In this document: one piece after another, positions 11,831-23,942 of the stretch
Layout: each line of letters begins with the position of its first letter
Numbering within the stretch: position 1 is the first letter of the stretch
Assembly (NCBI GenBank): GCA_900073065.1
Contig: FJOG01000003.1
Coordinates: 1,924,133 to 1,988,132, forward strand
DNA: 64,000 nt
DNA from: Phialocephala subalpina
Lineage: Eukaryota > Ascomycota > Leotiomycetes > Helotiales > Mollisiaceae
Direction: 5' to 3'
Position numbers and translations under genes: made by a program
The notes under the pieces: generated by a model
Told to the model about the DNA's origin: nothing
What the model saw: only the letters and a program-made list of their open reading frames with translations
The model's database searches: none

Positions 11831-13946
11831 ATGAAGATCACACTCGCTACTTTGCTTTCAGCAACTTTCGCTCGCTCTTTAGCATCAGCAATCCCTTACG
11901 CCGCTTCGACTTCGAACGGCCTCGAAACTCGCCAAACTACTTCGTGTGAGAATACAGCAACTTCTCGAAGCTGTTGGGGAAACTACTCTATCGACACAGA
12001 TTGGTATACTGTAACTCCAGATACTGGTGTCACTAGAGAGGTATGAGAGACTTCTCGGATGGCATCCTACCACAACTAACAGTTATACCTAGTTCTGGTT
12101 GTCTGTTGAAAATGTAACCGCCGCACCAGATGGATATGAACGCTATGTCTTGACATTCAATGGCACTTCCCCAGGGCCAGCAATCATCGCTGACTGGGGA
12201 GACAATCTGATCATCCACGTGACCAACAACTTGGAGGTCAACGGAACATCGATCCACTGGCACGGAATTCGTCAGTTGAATAACACTGAGCATGATGGTG
12301 TCCCCGGTGTTACTCAATGCCCCATCGCTCCCGGCCAAACTTTCACCTACACGTTCCAAGCAGTAAGTAACATCCTAACCAGCATAAGAGAAAAACCAAA
12401 CTAACAATGCCCGAAGACCCAATATGGGTCCACCTGGTATCACTCTCATTTCACCCAGCAGTACGGAGATGGACTGCTGGGACCACTGATCATCAACGGC
12501 CCGGCCACTGCCGATTACGATGAAGATCTCGGGATGCTCTTCCTTTCTGACTGGAGTCACATTCCCGCTTCTGAACTCTGGGATACCGCGCGCCAAGGTG
12601 CACCACCCACGCTTGAGAATGGTCTCCTCAACGGCACCAACACATTCGACTGCACCGACTCCACAGATGCTAACTGCCTCGGCACGGGAAAGAAATTTGA
12701 AACCGTTTTCGAGTCTGGAAAGAAGTACAGAATCAGAATCATCAACTCTGCTATTGAAGGCCACTTCCAGTTCTCTATCGATGGACACAATTTGACTGTC
12801 ATCGGAAACGACTTGGTTCCGCTTGTACCATACTCGGCTGACAGCGTTGTGATCAGTATGGGTCAACGCTACGATCTTATCGTGGAGGCAAATGCAGCAA
12901 CAAGCGACTACTGGATCCGAGCTGGATGGATTACAGCGTGTTCAACAAACGACAACCCTGATGACATGACTGGAATTATCAGATACGACTCTAGCAGCAC
13001 TGCTGATCCCACAACTACTAGCGATGTAACAATCGGATCCAACTGCGGTGACGAACCACTTGTCAACCTCGTGCCATATCTTGCCCTGAATGTCGGAGAC
13101 ATCTCTGAGGTCACTGAGGAATCTCTCTCTTTCGCCTTCAGCTCCTATTGTAAGCCGCTCTGCTCTTGAAACATACAAAAGGGGTAAACTAACTCTGAAA
13201 AGTCACATGGACCATCAACAGCAGCTCGCTGTACATGAACTGGAGTGACCCAACCATCATCCGCGTCTACGAAGACCAACCCATCTGGCCGTACGTAAAC
13301 TCGCGGGACATTCTTTAAAGCGCAATCGCTAACTCCCTGTCTTCTAGAACTGCGTACAACGTTGTCCCTTTGACTGTAAATTCACCCAGGTCTAAACAAA
13401 AAGAGACAGCAACTGACTTGTAACAGGCCGACTCCGATGACGAATGGACAGTCTATGTCATTCAGGATCTTAGTGGCATTGGGTAAGCGCACTCACCCTA
13501 GAGTATTGAGGAATTAACTAACTTTCGTTTCCCCAAGCTTGACCCATCCTATCCATCTTCACGGTCATGACTTCTGGGTTGTCGGCCAGGCCACAGGTCA
13601 GTTTGACATCGACTCTTCAGATCTCAACCTCGTCAACCCTCCACGCCGAGACGTCGCTTCTCTCCCGGCAAATGGTTATCTCGCAATCGCGTTCAAGAAG
13701 GACAACCCAGGTTCATGGTTGATGCACTGCCATATCGCTTGGCACGCTTCGCAAGGCTTGGCCATGCAATTCGTCGAAAGAGAGTCTGAAATCGGACAAT
13801 CAATGTCTAACGTTCAAATGTCCGAGGACAATTGCGCCGCCTGGTAAGTAACATGAAATCCGCGTCCAGCAAGACTAACTGACTTTCTAATCAGGATCGA
13901 TTACGATACCACCGCAGTCTGGCCTCAAGACGATTCTGGAATCTAA
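11831..13946 (+). CDS. Laccase (ascomycete multicopper oxidase), secreted
   Basis: Eight exons (11831-12040, 12093-12362, 12417-13149, 13203-13290, 13348-13375, 13427-13482, 13538-13843, 13895-13946) encode 580 aa. A signal peptide is evident (MKITLATLLSATF...). All copper sites are present: HWHG (H125, H127), WYHSH (H169, H171), HPIHLHG (H465, H468, H470) and HCHIAWH (H525, C526, H527, H531). The axial position ten residues after the T1 cysteine is Leu536. The chain ends DDSGI, matching the C-terminal DSG(L/I/V) processing plug of ascomycete laccases. Many N-x-S/T glycosylation sites occur. The enzyme oxidises phenols with reduction of O2 to water; roles include lignin or humus oxidation, melanin or phenolic detoxification. 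It stands alone next to a gene-poor region. Confidence 0.93.
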
Positions 13947-15820
13947 GCCAGATCTTTTCGGCATGTTCTAATCACATCACTTGATACCCTGCTATCGCAC
14001 GCTTGTACCTTTGAAGCACACGACCTTCTGTATATCATTTCCTTTGTTTTTGCAATCTGAGCGGACCTGATTTACGCCGATGATTCTTGTTTTATTGGAG
14101 ATTGAGCTTGAGGGAGTTATTTAACGGCTGATGATTCTTGGAAATGATATGATCAACGAGTTTGAAGAACATTTGAAGCATGAATGAGCATGAACAGGAG
14201 AATTACGAATTCATAATGCTAAATGGATTTATCCGGAATCTGAAATCAATATGGAGTACCACTTGGACAAATGTGAACTGCAAAAAAACAAAGCCAAGTA
14301 CTGTCCTGGAGGTGCTTGATTACTTCGACTAGTAGATATTGTTTTCGATGTTCCCATCATCAGTTACTATGTATATCGGTGATGGTCTTGACGTATGGCT
14401 TACGGAATGCTTCAATTCAACACGCCCTTTCCTGCGTAGTCTCTATGTCGAGTTTATTGGGCGGGAGACGGTCGTTTTGTAGTGGCCGAGAGAAAGTCTC
14501 GAATCTCGATGGCATGAAGGTTGTCGAGGTCGATTTGATTCGATGTAAACTGGGCGACGACTTGGATTGTCTGAGTCGATGCTGAACATTCTTGTAAGAT
14601 GTTGGTCAATTGACTCCGCTGGGCAGCACTTCAGTTTCCGACTTTCCCATGAGGCAGACGAGCTGATTATATAGAAATGCTCGTCGGATAAGAAAGAGGC
14701 CATTTGAGCTGTTTCGGATGAAGGCCGATGCATGACAACGAGAGTGGAATGTATTGACGATATTCAAGCTCATGGCGCTCGCAGAATGGGGCTCTGCCGT
14801 ATGCTTTCGCCATTTTCGGCCGGAAAAGAGGACCGTGAGCACATATGAAGCCGAATCCGGCTCAAATGATGTGGTATTTGCAGGCTCAATATCGGGTGGG
14901 AAAGACAGAAGCGGCTGCGGTGATTATTCGGATTATTCGTTCAAGAAATGAGAGCAACGACTCGACAACGACCCAGCAATGAACGGACAGCAAACAATGG
15001 TTTAGAAGGAAAGAAAAGAAGACATTGTTTGGGTGGTGAAGTTTTAAAATTGATCGGGACCACATGTGGGAAACACCGGTAACCTTGACCAACGGAGTGC
15101 TTCCAAAGCTGCTGGAAGGACAACAACTCGGCTTCCTCTCTCTCATTATAATGTCCCAATAACCTAATATTCTATACTGGTAGAATACTAGAACAGCATA
15201 AGCTGCTTGAATGTTCGTTGTCGTTTCCATATCACCTGACAACTGCAAAGTCCGTTGCCACTTTGCGTTTTGACACGTTTTGGGAACGCCTGAACGCCGA
15301 CCCCAGAAACGTCTCAAGCTCTACGTCATGCTGGAGATCGTTGAGCCTCAGATATATCGTCGCCGTTGCGCAAAGCCTTGTCCGTCGCATTCTCGCATCT
15401 TGAGAATTACCAAAGGGAGGCAACAGTCGTGGCTGAGCTGATGGAAAAACCGTCGTGTTGCCGGGCAGTAACAAGCCGCCAGAGACATCCTCCGGCCCGT
15501 TGCTGAATAAGGCCTAAAGTCTTCGACCCTTTCTTTAATCTTGTCAACGACCTTCTTCTCTTGAACTTCAATTTCAAATGACCTTACGGCCTTTACGGTT
15601 TCGACTCCGGTAAAGTACATTGATTACTGTGTTTCCCGGCTTATTATTCCACATCCGCCGATCCCATACCATTTTCCTCATCCTCCATTTCATCTCGCTT
15701 TGCTGTCAGTCAGCTTCCCGCACGGAACAATCACTCAACGTCATTTCTAATTTCGATCGCTCCATTTGACTTCACAACAAACACCCCGAACATTGATCCA
15801 GCATCAATTGTGCGCACAAC
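13947..15820. other. Intergenic, laccase / syntaxin
   Basis: About 1.9 kb hold the laccase 3' flank and the syntaxin promoter. A minus-strand 90-codon ATG frame at 15348-15620 (charged, EKKVVDKIKERVED) is the only stretch that looks faintly coding, but I cannot tie it to a family or to flanking exons. The 100 bp before 15821 are CA/CT-rich and probably the syntaxin leader. Confidence 0.4.
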
Positions 15821-16914
15821 ATGTCCTACACGCAATATGATCAGTATGGTGGAAATCCATACAATGGAGGACCAAATGCGGAAGCTGGTCAAGGTGTATG
15901 TATCTCCATGCTCTGGCAGAGGTCGCGCATTCATAGAACGAACGGCTGAGTATCATTTTCCACTTCTAGGGCCATCTAGGAGCACAAGATCTTTCGCAGG
16001 AAATGTCTAATTATTCCGCTACATCGCAATACTCCAATCCCGGTGCTCCCGCGGCGCCAGCGACCTCGAGCGTGCTCTCACAACAAGACTTCCTTGGGCG
16101 CGTCGACTTCGCGAAATCCGAGATTCGAACACTGAGCTCCAATATTCAAGAAATCGCGTCGCTGCACCAGAGAGCTCTGTCGTCGCCCGATAGCAGTTCC
16201 TCCGCCCAGCTCGAGAATCTCGTCACGCAAACGCAGTTGAAGAACACACAGATCAGAGATCAGATCAAGTACCTCGAGCTGGATGCTGTGAAGACTCAGG
16301 ATGGCACGAAGAGCGTTAAGGCTAGACAGGCGAAGCAATTGAAGGGCGAGTTCGAGAAGAGTTTGAAGGAGTACCAGCAGGAGGAAGTTGCTTACAGACA
16401 ACGATATCGGGACCAAATCGCGAGACAGTACAGAATCGTCAACCCCGAGGCAACAGAGTCTGAAGTTCAGGAGGCTTCGGAGTTGGATTGGGGTTCGGAA
16501 GGTGTTTTCCAGACTGCTGTGAGTATGCCGAGACTCAGCTTACGTACAGATTACTGACAAACATTGTAGCTCAAGAGCAACAGATCTGGACAGGCTTCGT
16601 CTGTACTTGGTGCCGTTCGCGCACGTCACAACGAACTCCAGCGCATTGAGGCTACTCTTACCGAATTAGCAGCTATGTTCGCAGACATGGCACAGATCGT
16701 TGAAGCCCAGGATCCAGTAGTCGAGCACACAGAACAGAACGCAATCAAGACCGCCGAGGACGTGGACAAGGGAAACACCGAGATCGACAAGGCGAACGAG
16801 CATGCCAGACGTCGAAACAGGCTAAAGTGGTGGTGCTTGTTGGTCGTCGTTCTTATCGTCTTGGCTATTGCTCTCGGTGTTGGGCTGGGTGTTGGATTGG
16901 CAACGAAGCACTAG
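15821..16914 (+). CDS. SSO1: Plasma-membrane t-SNARE, Sso1/Sso2-type syntaxin
   Basis: Three exons (15821-15895, 15970-16518, 16570-16914) encode 322 aa. A short Tyr/Gly/Asn-rich leader precedes the Habc helices (about 60-180, FLGRVDFAKSEIRTLSSNI onward). The SNARE motif follows (about 215-285; QRIEATLTELAAMFADMAQ onward), then a basic stretch ARRRNRLKWW and a C-terminal transmembrane anchor LLVVVLIVLAIALGVGLGVG ending near the last residue. This order is diagnostic for exocytic syntaxins, which pair with Sec9/SNAP-25 and Snc/VAMP at the plasma membrane. The first intron donor GTATGT keeps phase 0, giving GQG-GHLGAQ. The yeast symbol is used by family analogy. Convergent with the Erv41-like gene. 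Confidence 0.9.
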
Positions 16915-17178
16915 TTAGTCTCTTGTATAATCGCATTTCCGGTCCCTGGCGTTGCTTTCTCTAATACATAATTCACCCTGACCAGCTGGAACACTCGCTG
17001 GCCACTTGTAATGATTCAAAAATTCTACGATGATTTACGCACGTATATTGTCTAGACAGTCTTCAATGCTTGAATTGGCAAATTGTAAAACCCATGTGGA
17101 CGAGAAAAGAACTTTATTTTGGGAAGCCCGTGAAATGCAATCCGGAACGCCTCCGATATGGTAACAGACATTTACATC

Positions 17179-18562
17179 TCAATCAACATTTTCGTGTGCT
17201 CTCCCATTGAGGACACCTTCACTCTTCCTTCTCTGCCGCCTTCCCCAAACACTCGTTGCCCACTCCGTCAACGTGAAGCCCCAGTGGCCTGCTACCAACA
17301 CCCCACTGAAGACATTGACCACCTTCACTACGAATCTCAAAAAGCTGTCTCTGCTCTCTTCCACCGTGAGCAGCATAGGCTCAATATCGTATTTGAAAAA
17401 GATTCCTGGTACGGCTCTCTCACCCACGATGTGTGATTGCTCGGTCACAGCGTATTGGTTGGTGAAGACTGTTCGGGAGCCGTATGTGGTCGAGTCGACG
17501 GAGTACACGGTTGGCACTACAGAGAGGAAGTATTGGAATTTGTGGAAGTGGTTTGGTGTGGTGGAGACAGTCTTGTCGAGAGGATTGAGGAGGGAGGGGT
17601 AGAGGAGGGTTTTTATCCCCGGAGGACCCTATGTAACAAGTTTATCAGTCAACGGCGTTAGAGGCGTGAGGGAGGGGTAGAATTGCCCAAACGAGAGCTC
17701 AGAAACGATGTGGGAAAAATTGAACGCTGTATTTTGTTAGCGGATCCATTGAGAGGTATTGCTGCAAAGAACTAACCAGAATGATCCAAATGGGCAGCTG
17801 CAAACTCTTGATATCCGTGACCACGGGCTGTGATGTGGAAGTCGCCCTGGACTTTGTTCACGCCCAAGCTGCCGTAAATGCGACAGCTGTCACCTCCAGG
17901 AGGACCCCACTTCAGCTTTGGTGTTTTTGCAAATTTTTGTCTCTTCCCTCCAGCCATAGCAACAATATCATGGACGTGCTCCTCTCCAAAGCCCTCTTCA
18001 TGCTCATGGAATCCCTCTCCAGTGATCAGCCTTCCCTCAGAGTCCTTTCCCAGTCTGTGTACGCCAGCTCCGTCTACCCATTGTTTCCAATTCGTAGGAT
18101 CTCGCTTCAATTTATCTCCTGCGAGGATTCTGTCGCCTGCTGCATCTTGGACGTTGATGTGAATGTCTGGACATTGCATGGGGATCGTAATGTCCAAGTT
18201 GATTTGCAGATCGTGGCCCACGCCTTTCTCGACGGCAAATGTATGTGTTTCGTGGCCTGCCCACCAGCGCGAGAGCTCGGAGAGTATGAGCCAACCAGAT
18301 ACGATTAGCATTGCGACAGTCCATTTTCCTCCGCCTGACGTCTTTGTTACATATTGCGGTTTTGCTTTGGCTGTTGGAGATTGTCAGAAGGTTTTCGCAT
18401 AATCAGGGCAGTATTGCAGAAAGTCCAATTGATCGCAGACAGAGTTCAAGTCTGCAAAATGATCCGAAAGTACTTACGAAAAGCGTCAAAGGCCTGGACA
18501 ATATTGCCTCTCTTCTCCCCAAAGGCATCCTCGTCCAGGCCATGCTGTGCGAAGCCGTTCAT
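17179..18562 (-). CDS. ERV41: Erv41/ERGIC2-like ER-Golgi cargo receptor subunit
   Basis: Exons 18562-18478, 18370-17777 and 17726-17179 give an Erv41/ERGIC2-type protein, about 382 aa if a further 78-nt intron (17706-17629, GTTTCT...CATAG) is removed. A short cytosolic N-terminus (VQAFDAFPKAKPQYVTKTS) precedes TM1 (WTVAMLIVSGWLILSELS), a lumenal beta-rich domain and TM2 near the C-terminus (FLRFVVKVVNVFSGVLVAG). VPGIFFKYDIEPMLLTVEE is a family hallmark. Erv41 with Erv46 recycles between ER and Golgi and retrieves non-HDEL proteins. The Cys pairs of Erv46 are absent, so Erv41 is preferred. Oddity: without the 78-nt splice the frame meets TAG at 17628-17630 on the complementary strand; with it, the conserved ELSFG-type segment is lost (see findings). 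Confidence 0.8.
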
Positions 18563-20342
18563 CTCCTGCGCTCCTCTAAGAACGAACCAACTACTGTGCC
18601 GGCATTAATCAAAAGCTCTGAAAGAATGTGAGGAAGAGAACTATGAGCGTTGTGCCGAATAGATCTTCTGAGAATGGAGTCGATTTATTTCGAGACGCAA
18701 GAGGACACGCAGCTATTCATGAAGGCCCGAGCGCTGATTGGTGGGCTCTGGCGTAGCCTTAAGGCTGAAGGACGCCAGGGGTTGATCTGCAAGGCTGTCG
18801 CTGCACGTGCTGCTTGCTTTTGTTTCACCAATCTTCGTTTTGCAACTGGAATTCGAGTTTTCGAGATCCGTTTCATGTCATCTCGTTCTCTAAGATTCTA
18901 TTCTTGTTTGAGTTGCCGATACTACAATTCAGCCTACCCTATGATTTATCTCTCGCTCGTTGCAAAGATCCTCCGAGTCCAAAGCCAGCCCGACAATCCC
19001 CCCGTACGCACCTGCAACTTTTGGCAGCGAAAAAGTCCCGAGTTCCTTGAGCCTTTATGAAGCTCCGAAGAGCCGGACGTCCTCTGCAGCGTGCAGGAAT
19101 CATGATGCCGCAACGACTCCAGTTCTGTGCCGCTATCAACGACTCCAAGGTTCATCGACTGGAATGTACGTTCCTCCCACATCTCTCAAGTTAAATGAAT
19201 GATTTCAATTGCAAATGTGCACTTGATGAGTCTCGACATCTGATGGACAAGATGCCACTCTATAGATTACAAAAGCATCACTTGCTAACATTCCAACGTC
19301 CAAAAAACTCACTATGGATCATTCCCTGTACAACACTTACAACTTTTGGCAACCAAAATACCCCAGGCACTTTGGGACTTTAGCTCCGAAAGTCTTCTTA
19401 CAACGCGAGGGAGATAACAATTTTGGCGTGGATGAGAAGAGTCTGCTTCCCCAAGATGTCATCGGATCATGGAGATTTAAGAAGTGAACCTTGTCGGCCA
19501 TGACACGCGAACTCTTTCATTCTCGCCAAGCTCTCAACCTTCACCTCATCTCCGCCCTCAATGATCACGATCCTCGACGTTGGAACATCTTCAGGAGCAA
19601 CCGACATTGCATGGCACACTTGTTGCACGCCACCGAACGGTTTCCCGAATTCTACGGGAATTCCGATGCTGTATCATCAAGCATGAACAAGACAGCCCAA
19701 GATCAGAAGTTCGTCTCCAAATTCTCGCTTTCGACATCTCAGGGCGGGGTTGTCCCAAACTCGATCAACAAGCATTTGCCTGCAATTCAAACTCCAGGAC
19801 CAGAAACTCAGGAACCGTTCTTTCGGCCTCAATAGGATCACTCCAGCACGGGGTCGCTACATAAATCGACAACAACCCCGCGAAGAGCCCCACGGCCAAC
19901 TTAGTGTTTATGGGATGAAAACCCATAGCTGCATGCCAAGACGGACGGCAACAAGAGCTTCACATACTGGCCATACAAGAAGCTGGAAGAGGGACGTGTT
20001 CTGCTCCGAATCCGCCGGATATGAGCTGCTGGTCAATGTCGTCATAGGTGGAAGCAGTAATCCGAGTCTCCTCACTCGCTGACTAGATTGTAGCGGAAGA
20101 GTATCCCAGCCTCAATCTGCGGCCAAGCAGCAACATAGAGATAGGATATCTCAGATAGAACGAATTGATAGCTATCAGACATCCCACGGGCTCCGATCTC
20201 AACCCAGTAACCTGGGTTGTGATGCAATGCATCCATCGAAGCTAAAAGCTTGCAGCTCTGAACTTTCTGGATAAGAAAACCTCCAGCGTTCTCGGAGCTG
20301 TCCCTCGATTTATAAGTGTTCTCGAGTGACCTCCAAACAAGT
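18563..20342. other. Intergenic, Erv41-like / phosphatase pseudogene
   Basis: About 1.8 kb hold the Erv41-like promoter and then the 5' flank of the broken phosphatase gene. Several overlapping open frames of 60-136 codons occur, none with a recognisable domain. I see no convincing gene. Confidence 0.45.
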
Positions 20343-23000
20343 CCATAACGGTTCACCTCATTGCCTTCCTCCCGTTGGCAATATCTATCACGGCATCCTT
20401 CGTTGCCAACCTCAATTATCGGAGTTCATCCCATTTTCACCCTGGCTTGGGAGTTTCCATTCGAAAAGTTGCTGCTCGAAATACACTAAATGCTGCCTAA
20501 AACTCTTCTCAGTTGAATTTCACTCATGGCGTTGCCAGTAGAGATCCATATGACAACTCCGTGATCTTGTGGACTCGAGCAGCACCATCTTCAGATGATG
20601 ATAAGAGCAACATCACTGTGTCTGGCAATGTGCCCTTGTATAGTCATGAGACAGAGGAGTATGTCAAAGCTAGCAAAACAACGGTTTGCGTTGACTATAA
20701 GGTCGCCACTGATACTGCCATTAAGAATTGCGTGGATTCAGGGACAGCATATACTAGGTTAGATATCGATTATAGCGTGAAGGTTGAGGCAAAGATTCTA
20801 AAAGGATACACTCAATACTGTGAGTTTTGGTTGCCCCAAACCGGCTGAGACATTCTAATGCTCGACTTAGACTACCAGTTCAGTATCTGCAACTCGGACA
20901 ATGTGAGCCCTGTTGGACGTACGAAGACAACACCAAGTAAGTGCGACAAGGTCAACACTGCAATCAAGATTGCAGTCTACTCTTGCAGAAATTACCCATT
21001 TGAATTCTTCAATGCCTTTAGAAACCCGGCTCGCAAAGATTCTGTCGACTATGTTATTCATCTTGGAGACTATATATACGAGTACAAGAACGGAGACTAT
21101 TGGTTGGGGAAATAGCATTGGGCGAATTCCACAACCAGATCGGGAGATTTACACGCTCTATAACTACAGGAAGAGAATTTCAACATACAGGACAAATCTC
21201 GATCTGTTGCTCAGTCATCAGAAGTTTGCTTGGATTCCTGTCTGGGATGACCACGAGGTTGCAACAACATCTAGAGAGCTAGGTCGTCTGAGCTCAATAA
21301 TACAGAAGACTCCTTCATTAAAGATGATGATGTCTCTATGGATCAACGAAAGTAAGACAGCTCTATTCTTCTCATGTTTGGAAAGCATAAAAGCTTGGGG
21401 CCCATCAAAGCAGGAAATGTCTAGAATACTTCAGACCTTCCTCTGTCTCGAACTACCTAACGCCTTGAAAATTAGCACTTGAGCTTGATCACTGACTATC
21501 GTCAGAATGAACGCGGTGCGAGCATACTTTGAGTGGATGCCCATTCATCAAGTGGAGATGGATGACAACCTGCGAATCTGGCGTAACTTTGAGATTGGTT
21601 ATCTTATGGATTTGATCATGCTGGATACGAGGCAATACGATCGCAGTATTACTGATCTCTATTGGAACACTGATGTCCGTGCTTATTTCCTACAAGTTTG
21701 CTGTTTCCTCGGATAGGAGCTTCGAAGTCAGGCTCTGAGCCCCTCCAGTAATTTCAGCAACTACGGTGCTAGTTCGATAAACGGTACGTCAACGAAATCT
21801 CTAATGACGCTGGACGAACTCTTATGGGGTCTCGCCAGGAGAACTGGTAGGTCAATGCTCACAGGCAAAGATCTGCTCCACATCTTTGAATGTCCCCATC
21901 TTTTATCGGCTCCTTCAAACGTATGAAAGAGTGAAATGACTGAGATCGTCTTGTTCAGGTTCTACAACCGACTCACTGAGTCATCCAATAGAGGAGCTGC
22001 GTGGCGTATCATTGGGAACCAGATCATCTTATCCCGTATCAACGAATTATCCCGTATCAACGAATCCATTGCCTATGGTAATGAGAATTCTCGATTACGA
22101 AGCTTGGGATGGATATCAGGTAAGTCTCAAGTTCTCCGAGATATGTTTCCTCTTCTGCACTGTCTCTAGAGTCTCGAAACATTCAGTTACTCCCCGCGAA
22201 TGTTCCGCTACTCCTGGGACTCTCTCAAACGTCTGAAAGAAGCATACTAACTCCGAGATTTGGGGATCAGTCGAACCGAAACAGAACACTTGCTCATCTC
22301 TACGACAACAAGATTAATAACACCATCTTCCTTGCAGGAGATAGCCATGATTTTTGGGTCTCTGACCTTGTGTGGCTTGTAAGTTTCAATTTCTCGGAGA
22401 CTTATTCCCTTTTCTGGCATGTTTCTGGAGTGCATTGCTCCAAATGCACTCCTCTACTCCGACGCACTCATACGCACTCCTAAGATATGCATCTGCACTT
22501 CTGAAACTATACAAAAGAAGTTGACTGACTCCGAGATTTTGATGAACAGGATACTCATCCTTACGATCCCGAAACAGAGGATGGCTCTATCGGCGTGGAG
22601 TTCGCGGGTTCAGCAGTGAGCTCTCCCTGTCCATACGGACAGAACATTACTCTGAACACGGCCAACAATTACTCATCTCTTCTTACTGCTGCCAACGCCG
22701 AGCTGCAATGGCAGGACCTCTACTACAGAGGTTACTACGAGATCAGTGTTTCAAAGAAAGCTGTCCACATTTCTTTCTTCGGTATGCCTACGATTGCCAC
22801 TCGAAATGGTTACGAGATCTCGCTTGCCAATTTCACGGTTTTGAGCGGTGCCAAGAAAATGTTGAGATCTGGAAGTGCTATTGCTGGAGGCGTGGCAGAG
22901 AGTGGAAGTTTGAAGTATGGGACAGTCAGGGACGAACGTCACCAATGACACCGCGAGTGGCCTTTACTTCATCAGCAGTTACAACCTTGATACGGTCTAG
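20343..23000 (+). pseudogene. PhoD-type alkaline phosphatase pseudogene
   Basis: Conceptual pieces in several frames follow a fungal PhoD-like phosphatase from signal peptide to C-terminus. In order: a hydrophobic leader (VHLIAFLPLAISITASFV), FTHGVASRDPYDNSVILW, VDYVIHLGDYIYEY, WIPVWDDHEVA, LAGDSHDFWVSDLVWL and a C-terminal SSYNLDTV followed by TAG. Lesions: no ATG at the expected start (ATA), an in-frame TAA near 20505, frameshifts near 21105 (extra T), 21260-21300, 22088 and 22930, plus a perfect 18-bp tandem duplication around 22030-22065. At least five introns keep good splice sites (e.g. 20821-20870, 21352-21506, 21847-21958, 22120-22270, 22379-22549). Metal-site motifs survive, so decay is fairly recent. 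An intact gene would be a secreted Ca/Fe-dependent phosphodiesterase or phosphatase. Confidence 0.8.
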
Positions 23001-23942
23001 TTGTCTTGCGATGTCCCAGGTGGCGGACGACATTGCGGAGAAACATGACTACACGTTAATCATAATGTAAGAGACACTAATGCTATCTACTTTCAACCGT
23101 CTCAAAACACAGCCAGACACCTTTGACTGAAACAGGTTGTCGAAGAATGTTGTCCGAGTTCCTCTGAGTGCCGCCGTCGAAGCTGAGCCTGACAGGAACA
23201 CCTAGCCATATCCAACCCAGTCACGGACTTAGCAGCTCGCTGACCCTTGAGTTCAAGGTGTTTCGAAGTGCCCGGAAACAACAATCGTGTCCGGAAGGGA
23301 AGTCCTCGACCACGTGACACTCCGCATAGCCCACCATCCCGGTTCTCCCTAAGACGGGTTCAGCCATGCGTCGTACCTTTCACCAAATAGTAGGATATGT
23401 TTCAAGATCTAGGTAGATCTTGCATGATCCCGTCTTTCTGCTACAGTCGTTTCTGTCAAATTCGGTTGCGATGTTGGTGGCGCACAGGTGGCTTGGAGAA
23501 CAATACTAAGAAATCCCAAGGCTTCATTTTGTGTAGTATTGTTCTCTCCGCCTCTTTCATTCCTTCCTACCATATCCCCTCACCAACACCCGCTAAAAGC
23601 GGAATCGCTTTATCAGCCAATATAGTCTGCCGAACAATATGATCTGTCCATTCCCCGCAATCATTATTCGCGTTCCAAAAACTTGGCGAACTGATATTGT
23701 TCAACGCCAGCTGAAGATCATGACCTCTCCAGATCACTCATATTGTTTGCAAGACATTATTCAATTATAGCCTGTGGGTATATGAATCCTTCCCCTTTCA
23801 ATTTGCTCTCGATCTTTCTTTCTTCATACAACTCTAAACTTCTTCAAAGACGAGATTTGCAAGCCACTTCCAATTACACTTCAACCTCTTCAATCATTCA
23901 GTTCTTCCAAGATCTTCTTCTCTGTAATCAATCACCATCAAG
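23001..23942. other. 5' region of the pheromone receptor gene
   Basis: This 0.94-kb stretch contains no gene. It carries five AACAATA-type sites (annotated separately) and a pyrimidine-rich leader with TTCTTC/CTTC runs just before the receptor ATG. Confidence 0.55.
23498..23748. promoter_or_regulatory. Cluster of five AACAATA (HMG-box-like) sites upstream of STE2
   Basis: GAACAATAC occurs at 23498-23506 and inverted at 23536-23544; GAACAATAT at 23632-23640 and inverted at 23694-23702; a related inverted copy, catattgtt, sits at 23739-23747. AACAAT is the core bound by SOX/MATA-HMG proteins, and mating-type HMG factors control pheromone receptors in ascomycetes. Regulatory use here is inference. 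Confidence 0.5.
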
